Below the pieces are notes generated by a model. The model was not told the DNA's origin, ran no database searches, and saw nothing but the letters and a program-made list of their open reading frames with translations. A stretch of 64,000 nt of DNA from JAPPLB01 sp965208945 (lineage in GTDB: Bacteria > Acidobacteriota > Terriglobia > Bryobacterales > UBA6623), in NCBI GenBank assembly GCA_965208945.1, contig OZ242366.1, positions 992,001-1,056,000 on the forward strand, written 5' to 3'. Positions 56,756 through 64,000 of the stretch are shown in pieces. The position numbers and the translations under genes were made by a program. The first letter of the stretch is position 1. Each line of letters opens with the position of its first letter.

Positions 56756-57007
56756 TTAGTTAGCGCCCGCTTTCTCTGCGCGGTGCAGCTCGAAGATGCG
56801 GCTGTGTGCCTGATCGGCGACCTTGGCGAGCACGAGCAGGTCGTCGCGGCGGAAACTGGAAGTAGACTGCCAGTTGCCCTCGCTGTCGCGGTAGCTGCGG
56901 GAGAAGGTGACGTTGAAACGAGCGCCATTGTCGGACTCATTGCGCCAGATGGCGGCCTGCACGGCACCGATGCGAACGTCGGCTGCGGGTTTGGTGTTGC
57001 TGGTCAT
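56756..57007 (-). CDS. Small conserved accessory protein (83 aa)
   Basis: ADVRIGAVQAAIWRNESDNG, ARFNVTFSRSYRD and SSFRRDDLLVLAKVADQAHS match a widely scattered small protein family seen on mobile elements and plasmids, of no established function. AGGAGG lies before the ATG in an inverted repeat (57015-57026 with 57080-57091). Confidence 0.7.
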   Translation of the reverse strand: MTSNTKPAADVRIGAVQAAIWRNESDNGARFNVTFSRSYRDSEGNWQSTSSFRRDDLLVLAKVADQAHSRIFELHRAEKAGAN

Positions 57008-57014
57008 GATGAGG

Positions 57015-57091
57015 TTTTCCTCCTGTTGAAAGTGTTTGGAGCGTTCCGCTCACCCCTGCCGCGGAACCGGAGAACACGGACAGGAGGAAAA
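57015..57091. promoter_or_regulatory. Inverted repeat placing ribosome sites on both strands
   Basis: TTTTCCTCCTGT (57015-57026) and ACAGGAGGAAAA (57080-57091) are perfect inverses, 53 bp apart. The left arm serves as ribosome site for the leftward gene at 57007; the right arm stands before a rightward frame beginning GTGGTG at 57100. Confidence 0.5.
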
Positions 57092-57099
57092 GCGCGGTC

Positions 57100-57288
57100 A
57101 AGGTGGTGGAGCGAGAAGGCCGGGAACAGCAACGGGGAATGACAGACGCCGTAGGCGAAGCGGAGCTGGTCTGGCGTTTCCGTTGCCCGGCCCGAGCGGA
57201 GACGCCGAAGACAAGCGGACCTATGACCGGCAAGACCAAGGGGCGAAGTAGACCGCTGTCACCAGAGCCATCGCCGGAACTCCGCTAG
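57100..57288 (+). CDS. Possible small ORF opposite the accessory gene (62 aa)
   Basis: A GTG frame preceded by AGGAGG (12 bp away) encodes a highly charged product (EREGREQQRGMTDAVGEAEL). No homology is recognised. 57289-57532 has another short frame with a ribosome site (57393, 28 codons) but nothing I can support. Confidence 0.25.
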   Translation, partial: KVVEREGREQQRGMTDAVGEAELVWRFRCPARAETPKTSGPMTGKTKGRSRPLSPEPSPELR

Positions 57289-57532
57289 GTGCTAATCCTC
57301 AAAATTCTGTAGCAGTTCCAGTAACCGCCGTGACGTTTTTACATCGAATTTGTTGTGAGTTTGTTTTCTATCGGGCGCTGTAGCGGAGGAAAATGTTGCG
57401 TTTTCATTTTCGCTTTATCCCCGGTTCAACTGCCTTCCGTAATGCAGAAATGAGGGGAACCTGCGAGGACAAGTCCTGACGGCCAGTCCTGAGCCGCACA
57501 AGTTGAACGCGCGGGCAATGGACGAGTGCTGC

Positions 57533-57714
57533 TAGCCTGCATTTCTCACCACGCGGCGAGGTGAAGTGCGTGAGAGGGCCGTCAGGACGAGGCGCGCGCC
57601 GCTTGGCGCGCGCAGGCGTACTTGACGGTACGTCGAGCACGGCAAGCAAGCGCAACGAAGTCATGGCGGTCGTATCGCGTGCTTCGACCGTCGGGTGGTG
57701 AGAAATGCAGGCTA
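57533..57714 (+). mobile_element. TA-flanked miniature element, copy 5 (short form)
   Basis: TA occurs at 57533-57534 and 57713-57714. Both ends are perfect (GCCTGCATTTCTCACCAC and its inverse). The interior is almost identical to copy 2 in the toxin gene. The right TA and the last base of the element form the stop codon of the leftward DUF1501 gene. Confidence 0.88.
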
Positions 57715-59187
57715 GGCCAAGGCCTTCTTGACGACGTTGCCCCGCACTCCCGTGATTCGCTGGTCGAGGCCTTGATAGAGGTAGGTGAGCTTCGTGTGAT
57801 CGAGACCCATCAGATGAAGAATCGTCGCGTGCAAGTCGGAAACGTGGCAAGGCTCTTCTTCGGCCTTGAAGCCGAGTTCATCCGTAGTCCCGATCGCTTG
57901 ACCGCCTTTCACGCCGGCGCCCGACAACCACATGGTGAAACCCTGCCAGTCATGATCGCGGCCGGGCTTGTCGACACCCTCGCTGGTCGGAGTGCGGCCG
58001 AATTCCCCGCCCCAGATGAGGAGCGTTTCGTCCCACAGGCCGGTACGCTTCAAATCGCTCATCAACGCGGCGATCGGCTTGTCGGTTTCGCCGGCGTGCA
58101 GTTTATGGTTCGAGATGCAATCGTTGTGACCGTCCCAGGTGTCTTCGATATGACCGCCGCCGGAATAAAGCTGAACGAAGCGCACTCCGCGCTCGAGCAG
58201 ACGGCGCGTAATCAGGCACTTCCTCCCGAAGTCAGCCGTAAGGTCGTCATCGAGCCCATACAGGGCCCGCGTCTGAGGAGACTCCTGATCGAGGTCCACC
58301 GCCTCGACAGCGGAAGTCTGCATGCGATAGGCCAGTTCGTACGACTCGATCCGAGCGGCCAGCTCCGATTCCCCCGGATGGGCCTCAAGGTGCTGCCGGT
58401 TCAAGTCGCCGAGCACGTCGAGGGCCTCGCGCTGGGTTCTTTCGCTGACTCCCTCTGGCGTTTTCAAGTTCAGCAGCGGAGCGCCCTTGCTGCGGAACAG
58501 CGTGCCCTGAAAGGCCGCCGGCATGAAACCGGCCGTCCAGTTGGACGCCCCGCTGATCGGGCCGCCTCGCGGGTCGGTCATGACGACAAAGCTCGGCAAG
58601 CTTTCGTTCTCGGTTCCCAGCCCATAGCTCAGCCATGACCCCAACGAAGGTTTCCCGATCGTCACGCTGCCGGTGTTCATCTGCAAGCAGCCCGATGCAT
58701 GGGCGGCCGTGTCGGTGTGGCACGAGCGGATCACGCAAAGGTCGTCGGCAAACTTGGCCGTGTGAGGGAACAGGTCAGTGATCCAAAGTCCGCTCTGGCC
58801 GTGCTGCCGGAATGTAAACGGCGTCTGCATCAAGTTCCCGATCGGACGATTGTTCGAACCGACAACGGCGTCGCCCTTGTACGGCGTGTTGTTGAACTTG
58901 GTCAGAGCCGGTTTGTAGTCAAAGGTGTCAACCTGGCTCGGCGCGCCGTTCATGAAGAGAAAGACCGCGTGCTTGGCCTTGGCCTCGAAGTGGGCCGGTT
59001 TCTCGCTGAGGATTCCGCCCGTCGCGGAATCTCGGGCCGCTCCGTGCGCAGGCCGTGCGAAGAACCCGTCGCGCGAAAGGACATCGAGCAGCGCCAACGC
59101 CGGAAAGCCGGCGCCCATGCGCTGCAACATCTGCCTTCGGCTCGGCGGAATGTTGACGCCAAATCGCTGTTTGTCGGACACGTCCAT
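57712..59187 (-). CDS. DUF1501 protein (Tat-exported sulfatase-like)
   Basis: This 491-aa protein begins with a twin-arginine-type leader (PSRRQMLQRMGAGFPALALL) and has the DUF1501 body: KAKHAVFLFMNGAPSQVDTF, SCHTDTAAHASGCLQMNTGS, EFGRTPTSEG and GRDHDWQGFTMWLSGAGVKG. The family belongs to the alkaline-phosphatase/sulfatase superfamily and in Planctomycetes usually accompanies DUF1549/DUF1553 cytochrome-type proteins. The end (KALA-stop) is formed by the adjacent miniature element. The start follows a sulfatase remnant by 7 bp. Confidence 0.92.
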   Translation of the reverse strand: MDVSDKQRFGVNIPPSRRQMLQRMGAGFPALALLDVLSRDGFFARPAHGAARDSATGGILSEKPAHFEAKAKHAVFLFMNGAPSQVDTFDYKPALTKFNNTPYKGDAVVGSNNRPIGNLMQTPFTFRQHGQSGLWITDLFPHTAKFADDLCVIRSCHTDTAAHASGCLQMNTGSVTIGKPSLGSWLSYGLGTENESLPSFVVMTDPRGGPISGASNWTAGFMPAAFQGTLFRSKGAPLLNLKTPEGVSERTQREALDVLGDLNRQHLEAHPGESELAARIESYELAYRMQTSAVEAVDLDQESPQTRALYGLDDDLTADFGRKCLITRRLLERGVRFVQLYSGGGHIEDTWDGHNDCISNHKLHAGETDKPIAALMSDLKRTGLWDETLLIWGGEFGRTPTSEGVDKPGRDHDWQGFTMWLSGAGVKGGQAIGTTDELGFKAEEEPCHVSDLHATILHLMGLDHTKLTYLYQGLDQRITGVRGNVVKKALA

Positions 59188-59193
59188 GGCTGT

Positions 59194-59368
59194 TCACCTC
59201 ATGACCACGCCGCCGCCTGTCTTACTCAGCAGTTCCTTGACGGTTGACGGTCTTCGTGGGTCTCGCGGCCGCGTTGGTCATCTCATGCGACTCGTCAACA
59301 AGATTATATAGCTCGACGGCCGTATCGTTGGGAATGATATACGGGTATCCAATGCAAACCCGGAAGTC
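59194..59368 (-). pseudogene. C-terminal remnant of a sulfatase
   Basis: The minus strand contains CIGYPYIIPNDTAVELYNLV and DESHEMTNAAAR, and after a +/-1 shift DPRRPSTVKELLSKTGGGVV, the usual end of arylsulfatase-type proteins (ELYDLxxDPxExxN...). A frame shift and missing upstream sequence make it a remnant. It ends just before the DUF1501 start, so the two were once an operon. Confidence 0.5.
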
Positions 59369-59511
59369 CTGTCAGCCGGCTTCGACTCATCGAGGACAGC
59401 GGCCGAAACTTCGGGAGGTAGAAGATCCGGGAACTGCTGTCAGCCGGAACGAGCCAACGAGACTCTGAGGCCGCATGATTCGTTCGAGATCGTAAGCCGC
59501 CCGAAGCTGCC

Positions 59512-59847
59512 CTATCCCTTGAGCGCCAAGTAGATGAGCACCTTGACATGCGGATTCTTCCCGCTGAGCCTGGCGTCGAGCCTCAACCATTGGCCGAAGT
59601 TCCGCAACGGTATGGAAGCGAGACCAACCTCGTTCAGGCAAAAAGAGCCGCTTTCTTCATCGAACCAGAAGAGCCCGTCGGGAGAAATCTGCGCCGTCAT
59701 CGTGAGTCCGGTTCCCGGTGATAGTTCGAGAACCCGAACGAACCAGCGGGCTTCAAGCGCCCAGCCCGCCTCGTAGGGCTCCGTCACAAAATCAGAAGTG
59801 AATGTGGAGTTCTTCTCGAGAACAGCCGTGAACGATCTTCTCAGCAC
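59512..59847 (-). CDS. Unrecognised protein (111 aa) downstream of the 59859 gene
   Basis: The 111-residue product (SFTAVLEKNSTFTSDFVTEP, EARWFVRVLELSPGTGLTMT) is beta-rich without a signal peptide. It starts 11 bp after the stop of the 59859 gene, so is probably co-transcribed with it. No family is recognised. Confidence 0.6.
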   Translation of the reverse strand: MLRRSFTAVLEKNSTFTSDFVTEPYEAGWALEARWFVRVLELSPGTGLTMTAQISPDGLFWFDEESGSFCLNEVGLASIPLRNFGQWLRLDARLSGKNPHVKVLIYLALKG

Positions 59848-59858
59848 TTTCGCTTTCC

Positions 59859-60788
59859 CTACCAGTCCACCGAAACGAGGACCGAATCAAGATACAGGAA
59901 GTTACGTACGTTGGTGTGGGTTCGCACATCCAAAAGAAAGTTCAGCAGATTAGGGAGGCCGTGATAGTGCCCGTCGTAGACCGGGACTGCGATGCTGCTG
60001 AGATCCATCACGTTGTCATTGCATTGCAGCTCGACCATGCAGCGTCTGCTGGTGTCCATGATCCATTTCAGGTAGTGCCAGTTGACCTTGGAAGCTGTCT
60101 CGTTGAAACAGAGAGGTTGATTCCCTCCCGGAATCTCCTCCCAGTCGTCCGGGTTCACCGTATGGAAATCCTGATTCGGAGGGACAACCCCCTGACGCTC
60201 CATTCTGGTGGTCGGTTGCACTGATGTCTTGTGCATCCATTTCTGGACCAGGTTTCCGTCAACATCGGTATTGAGATAACGAACCAGCCCCATGTAGCGC
60301 TTCCCGTTTTCTCCATCGCAGATGTCGTTGCTGAATGAGAAATCTCCGAACTGTCTTTCTGATGGCGCCTTGTTGCCGTCCCAGCCGTTGAGCGCCGCCC
60401 GATCAAAGGTTTGCTCGGCCTTGAATGTGAAATAGGTCTCGAACTGAACCAGGCCGCGCCGCATATAGGTGAGTCGTTTGATGGCGATCGCCGCGTGGTT
60501 CGGAACGGCCCGAGTGGCCAGCTTCAGAGAATAGGTGCCTTCGATGGACCCGTGTGTTCCGATATCAAAGAAGGTGCAATTGCTGAGCTGAGGAGGACGG
60601 AAATCCCTGGCAATTTCTCGAATGTCGTCAAGGTTGCCTGCGTGATTTCCGACGAGTTCGCACCAACCGTTGACCCCCTCGTCGAAATCGTCGTAGAAGA
60701 GAATGCGGGACAAGGGATTGTACTTGCTCAAGCGAGTGTCCGCCCGCAGGATCGAGTCTCGCATCGAGGCAACTGCTGACATATCCAT
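59859..60788 (-). CDS. DUF6772-like protein of unknown function
   Basis: From ATG 60788 (ribosome site GGAGAG) the protein is 309 aa. Features are SRILFYDDFDEGVNGWCELV, GTYSLKLATRAVPNHAAIAI, FETYFTFKAEQTF and ALNGWDGNKAPSERQFGDFS, reading as a jelly-roll beta-sandwich like those that bind carbohydrate. A DUF6772 assignment is from memory and uncertain. Linked to a sodium:solute symporter gene 25 bp upstream. Confidence 0.55.
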   Translation of the reverse strand: MDMSAVASMRDSILRADTRLSKYNPLSRILFYDDFDEGVNGWCELVGNHAGNLDDIREIARDFRPPQLSNCTFFDIGTHGSIEGTYSLKLATRAVPNHAAIAIKRLTYMRRGLVQFETYFTFKAEQTFDRAALNGWDGNKAPSERQFGDFSFSNDICDGENGKRYMGLVRYLNTDVDGNLVQKWMHKTSVQPTTRMERQGVVPPNQDFHTVNPDDWEEIPGGNQPLCFNETASKVNWHYLKWIMDTSRRCMVELQCNDNVMDLSSIAVPVYDGHYHGLPNLLNFLLDVRTHTNVRNFLYLDSVLVSVDW

Positions 60789-60813
60789 ATCTCTCCGCTG
60801 ATTTCCCGCTCGA

Positions 60814-62274
60814 TCAACGCCTCCGCTGCCAAGTGAGGCCATCGAGATGTGCGTCTGTCGGGCGTTCGGTCACATAACTATAGCCGAGGCCGGCTGCGAA
60901 CGAGACGACGGTTGCGAAAGCGCTGTACCAAAGCCACGAGACGTCGGTCAGTGCGGACAGCGCAGCCGTGGCCGCAAACGACGCGACCATGCTTAGAAAA
61001 GCCCCATTGCCGTTCACTCGGGGGAAAATCAAGCCGAGCAGAAACACTCCGACCAGGCTGCCGCCGAAGAAGTTTCGAATCTTGCCCTGTGCGACGAGAA
61101 TGGTGCCGAAAGACCCGGCGTAGACCGAAAGACCCGTCGCGGCGCACCCGAACACGACGGTGGCCAGTCGGGCCAGGTTCACGGTCCCCTTGCCTCGTGC
61201 CAGAGGCTCGTAAAAATCGCGTACGGTGACAGTCGCCAGCGAGTTGAGGATCGAGCTGACCGTTGACATCGATGCGGCAAATACCCCGGCGATCAACAAG
61301 CCGCGAACTCCGGTGGGAAGGAATTCCACGATGAATCTCGGAAAGACGCGGTCCGAGTTCATTGCTGCCCCTCCCAGCTCGGGATGCTGAAGATGGAAGA
61401 CATAGAGCGCCGTCCCGATGAAGAAGACCATGACTCCGTACAACGAGGTGAACACCATGGTGGAAACCAGTGCCCGACGGCTGTTGCGCACCGATGTGGT
61501 GGTCAAGAATCGCTGCAGCTCGGCTTGATCCACCGCGTACTGGCTCAAAAGGTAGAATGTCCCTCCGATCAACCCGCCCCAGACGGTGAACTCCGTGTCG
61601 AAGCTCGTGGACCAGTCCAGGAAACGAAACTTTCCCTCGGAGCCCGCCACGAATACGATCTCACTGAATCCACCTTCGACTCGGGCGACGATTGCGTAGT
61701 ACGCGACCACCAGCCCGCCGAGCAGCACACCGAACTGGATGGCGTCGGTCCAGATCACAGCCCGCATCCCGCCGTGTGTCGTATACAAGGTCGTCAGGAA
61801 TCCGATTCCGAGGCAGATCCATCCGAACGGTAAGCCGGTCATCTCCGCCACCACCAACGCCGGGGCGTAGATCGCTACAGCGGTGTAGAAACACTTCAGA
61901 ACGATGAAGATCACCGCGGCGAGCAGTCGCGTCTTGAGGTCGAACCGCTTTTCCAGGTACTCATACGCGGTGAAGACTTCGAGCTTGTAGAAGAATGGAA
62001 TGAACAGGACACAGGTGATGAGGATTGCGATCGGCCACGCGAAGCGCGCCTGCAGATAGGTCCAATCAGACGCAAACGCCTGCCCCGGGCCTCCGAGGTA
62101 CCCGATGGCGCTCACCATCGTCGCGATTCCGGAGCAGGCCGCGGCCCACCATGGGATCGTCCGGCTGCCCAGAAAGAATTCTTTGAGGGACTTCTGTCCA
62201 GAGCCGTAACGCCCTCCTATCCAGACCACTAGGAACAGGTAAACGCCCAGTACGGTGTAGTCGATCGGGGTCAT
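60814..62274 (-). CDS. Sodium:solute symporter family transporter
   Basis: This 486-aa protein with about 13 helices is of SSS type: VVWIGGRYGSGQKSLKEFFL, GIATMVSAIGYLGGPGQAFA, TTLYTTHGGMRAVIWTDAIQ and AGVFAASMSTVSSILNSLAT (the sodium-binding SxxxSS region). Related transporters take up sugars, sialic acid or small acids. An open frame extends to 62328, but ATG 62274 fits the family. The upstream gap (62275-62628) holds a miniature element and no gene. Confidence 0.9.
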   Translation of the reverse strand: MTPIDYTVLGVYLFLVVWIGGRYGSGQKSLKEFFLGSRTIPWWAAACSGIATMVSAIGYLGGPGQAFASDWTYLQARFAWPIAILITCVLFIPFFYKLEVFTAYEYLEKRFDLKTRLLAAVIFIVLKCFYTAVAIYAPALVVAEMTGLPFGWICLGIGFLTTLYTTHGGMRAVIWTDAIQFGVLLGGLVVAYYAIVARVEGGFSEIVFVAGSEGKFRFLDWSTSFDTEFTVWGGLIGGTFYLLSQYAVDQAELQRFLTTTSVRNSRRALVSTMVFTSLYGVMVFFIGTALYVFHLQHPELGGAAMNSDRVFPRFIVEFLPTGVRGLLIAGVFAASMSTVSSILNSLATVTVRDFYEPLARGKGTVNLARLATVVFGCAATGLSVYAGSFGTILVAQGKIRNFFGGSLVGVFLLGLIFPRVNGNGAFLSMVASFAATAALSALTDVSWLWYSAFATVVSFAAGLGYSYVTERPTDAHLDGLTWQRRR

Positions 62275-62398
62275 GGGCTGGCGGCCGGAACTCTGTACGC
62301 GCGGCCGTTCGAGAGATGCAAATACCACGCGCGCCTGACACGTTCGAGGATCTTGAAAATTTGAATGTTCTCGCTGATCATGGTCAGCCCCAAGGCGC

Positions 62399-62562
62399 TA
62401 GTGTGTATTTTCACCACGCAGCGAGGTGAAGTGCGTGAGAGGGCCGTCAGACATTTCTTCTGGAGCGGACCAGGCCCCCTCCCATGGTTTTCACGAGACA
62501 CGAAACACGAATCACGGCCTTTTATCGCGTGCTTCGGCCATCGGGTGGTGAGAAATACAGGT
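62399..62562 (+). mobile_element. Decayed TA-flanked miniature element, copy 6
   Basis: The ends GTGTATTTTCACCACG and CGGGTGGTGAGAAATACAG keep the terminal symmetry with matched changes. The left arm, the CGARWCA tract (about 62495-62516) and the conserved right arm are all present. Confidence 0.75.
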
Positions 62563-62628
62563 CAGCCTTCAGCCAAGGAGAGCCGCAGGATCACTCCGCG
62601 CCTCCGCAGTCGCGTGCAGGGGGTTCGC

Positions 62629-64000
62629 CTAGTCAGGGTATACGAACTCGTTAAGGTTCAAGATCACACGACAGACTTGTCGTAAGGCTTGATGACTTGC
62701 CTCTTTTTTCGTGTGTTGCCGCGCTGAATCGGTCAAGAGCCGTTTTGCTTCGGCGTCAAGAAACGATGTCAACTTGCGCAATTCTCCTTGGGTTGGTGTT
62801 CTCGCCAGGGCCAGGCGATAGGCGAGCTTGATCTGCTTATCGCGGTCCTCGCCCGCCTCTGCGCGAAGGCGCCGCGCCAGGTGGCCCGCCTGCCGATTGA
62901 CAAAATCCCCGTTGAGGAGAGTCAATGCCTGAGGCGCCACGCTGGTGTTCACGCGGGCCGCGGTCGTGCGGGTTGTATCGCAGAAGTCCAACACTTCGAG
63001 CATCGGTACGATCATCGAACGCTTCACGAACGCGTAGATCGTTCTCCGCGACGCTGCGTCTTCATCAAACGGCCTCCAGATCTTGTCCGGATCGCTATGG
63101 CCTTCAAGCGCGGCCGCGGGTACGTACGGATACGTGCTTGGGCCGTACATCTTGCGGTTCAGCCTTCCGCTGACCGCAAGCATCGAATCTCGAATCGCCT
63201 CGACCTCCAACCGCTCGTAGGGAAATCGCCAGAGGCGGCGGTTTTCGGGATCTTTCTCACCGTAGTCTTCGCGCGAATCCTTGCTCATCGCGTAAACGCT
63301 GCTCGTCATGATCAGGCGGTGCAGCTTTTTCGACGACCAGCCGTTGTCGATGAACCAGTTCGCGAGCCAGTCCAGCAATGCAGGATGCGTCGGCGGATCT
63401 CCGTTGACGCCGAAGTCACTCGGCGTTCTGACAATTCCCTGTCCGAAATGGAACTGCCAGATGCGGTTGACGATCACGCGCGCGGTAAGAGGATTCTCCG
63501 GGCTGGCAATCCAGCGCGCCAGCGCCAGCCGCCGCAAACTTGTCTCCGGATTCTCGCCCCCCTCCCATGTTGCCGGCCTCACAAGAGCCTTGTCGCCGGG
63601 GTCCAGCACTGCGGGAACACCGGCGGTTACCTCCGGACCCGGCGCTGTGGCCTTGCCGCGAATCAACAGATGAGTCGCCGCCGGTTTCTTGCTCGGTTCA
63701 TGCAGGAAGTAGCCCCGCGGCAGATCCGGCGTTTCCTCGCGAAGCTCACAGACCAGATTCTCGAGCGTTTCGATCCGACTGCGCCTTTCGCGCGGCAGGG
63801 CAGCAGCCAACTCCTCATCCAGCCGTCGTTGGTTTTCCTTGATGAGCTCCCGCTGGCGAACCGTGATCTCTTCGCGAGTCGCCAGGAAAGCGTCTCGCAC
63901 TTCACGACTCAACTTACTGTCGCCATTTCTCAGGTGCTCGAGCCGGAACTGCGAACGAATCTCGGTGATCACCTTCTCGAGCGGCTCGATCTTCGCATCG
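62629..64000 (-). CDS. DUF1553 (PSD1-type cytochrome-associated) protein, 5' end outside window
   Basis: At least 456 residues of the C-terminal portion are visible: LALARWIASPENPLTARVIV, NRIWQFHFGQGIVRTPSDFG, WLANWFIDNGWSSKKLHRLI and SVAPQALTLLNGDFVNRQAG, ending LNLNEFVYPD. This is the DUF1553 domain that follows a cytochrome-type and a DUF1549 domain in Planctomycete-type proteins; the N-terminal domains lie beyond the edge. A coiled coil (VRQRELIKENQRRLDEELAA) precedes it. The frame is open at position 64000. Confidence 0.9.
   Translation of the reverse strand, partial: DAKIEPLEKVITEIRSQFRLEHLRNGDSKLSREVRDAFLATREEITVRQRELIKENQRRLDEELAAALPRERRSRIETLENLVCELREETPDLPRGYFLHEPSKKPAATHLLIRGKATAPGPEVTAGVPAVLDPGDKALVRPATWEGGENPETSLRRLALARWIASPENPLTARVIVNRIWQFHFGQGIVRTPSDFGVNGDPPTHPALLDWLANWFIDNGWSSKKLHRLIMTSSVYAMSKDSREDYGEKDPENRRLWRFPYERLEVEAIRDSMLAVSGRLNRKMYGPSTYPYVPAAALEGHSDPDKIWRPFDEDAASRRTIYAFVKRSMIVPMLEVLDFCDTTRTTAARVNTSVAPQALTLLNGDFVNRQAGHLARRLRAEAGEDRDKQIKLAYRLALARTPTQGELRKLTSFLDAEAKRLLTDSARQHTKKEASHQALRQVCRVILNLNEFVYPD

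Noticed and set aside
62271..62501. Minus-strand frame of 76 codons before the symporter
   Set aside because: Most of it is translated from the miniature element; no family resemblance.

Overview
The window is high-GC bacterial chromosome. A DUF1501 gene and a DUF1553 (Planctomycete-type cytochrome-associated) gene, a sulfatase remnant, Tat-exported sugar-isomerase-like proteins and a stripped-down nuo operon point to an Acidobacteriota or Planctomycetota/Verrucomicrobiota-type host. This is inference from gene content; no rRNA or tRNA gene was recognised to settle it.

Layout. (1) 1-11.4 kb is host accessory DNA: a toxin-antitoxin pair whose toxin is broken by a small TA-flanked element, a two-repeat CRISPR-like relic, a lipid/steroid-type cluster (DUF1214 protein, sulfotransferase, two short-chain dehydrogenases, SRPBCC protein), a MoaB-like gene, a DUF481 outer-membrane protein, a Tat lipoprotein with a TIM-barrel fold and a secreted acetamidase/formamidase-like protein. 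(2) 11.9-21.6 kb is a nuoCDHIJKLMN operon with no nuoA, nuoB, nuoE, nuoF or nuoG beside it. (3) 22.4-23.0 kb is a boundary region with two tiny membrane-protein ORFs. (4) About 23.0-56.7 kb is a mosaic transposable prophage. A Mu-type replication and regulation block (repressor, MuA, MuB, Gam-like, GemA, Mor/C, lysozyme) reads rightward, and a head-tail block reads leftward. That block has Mu-type I, T, gp36 and gp37 followed by P2-type V, W, J, I, tail fibre, FI, FII, E/E', T, U, X and D. Terminase, portal and F genes are missing and only a fragment of the G gene survives. Next to the repressor sit cargo genes: a CsgG-like secreted protein, and a tightly coupled pair of a four-helix membrane protein and a ComEC-like metallo-beta-lactamase-fold protein. 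(5) 53.2-56.4 kb is an IS1595-family element with passenger genes (HIRAN protein and two small ORFs), itself invaded by an IS630 element. (6) 57.5-64 kb is a leftward host cluster: DUF1553 gene, sodium:solute symporter, two linked proteins, a sulfatase remnant and a DUF1501 gene.

Two repeat systems tie the window together. One is a TA-flanked miniature element with termini GCCTGCATTTCTCACCAC, found in host DNA in at least five well-preserved copies plus decayed ones; it has broken a toxin, supplied a start codon and replaced stop codons without changing the proteins. The other is a tandem 7-bp tract (CGARWCA), which lies inside many copies of the first and also alone at gene junctions inside the prophage late operon. 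In the prophage, the perfect palindrome TGCTGACAAATGTCAGCA precedes both the lysozyme gene and the head operon, and is the likely site of the Mor/C-type activator. A decayed second copy of the lysozyme promoter and start lies in opposite orientation next to the head operon, which suggests that an inversion produced the present layout.
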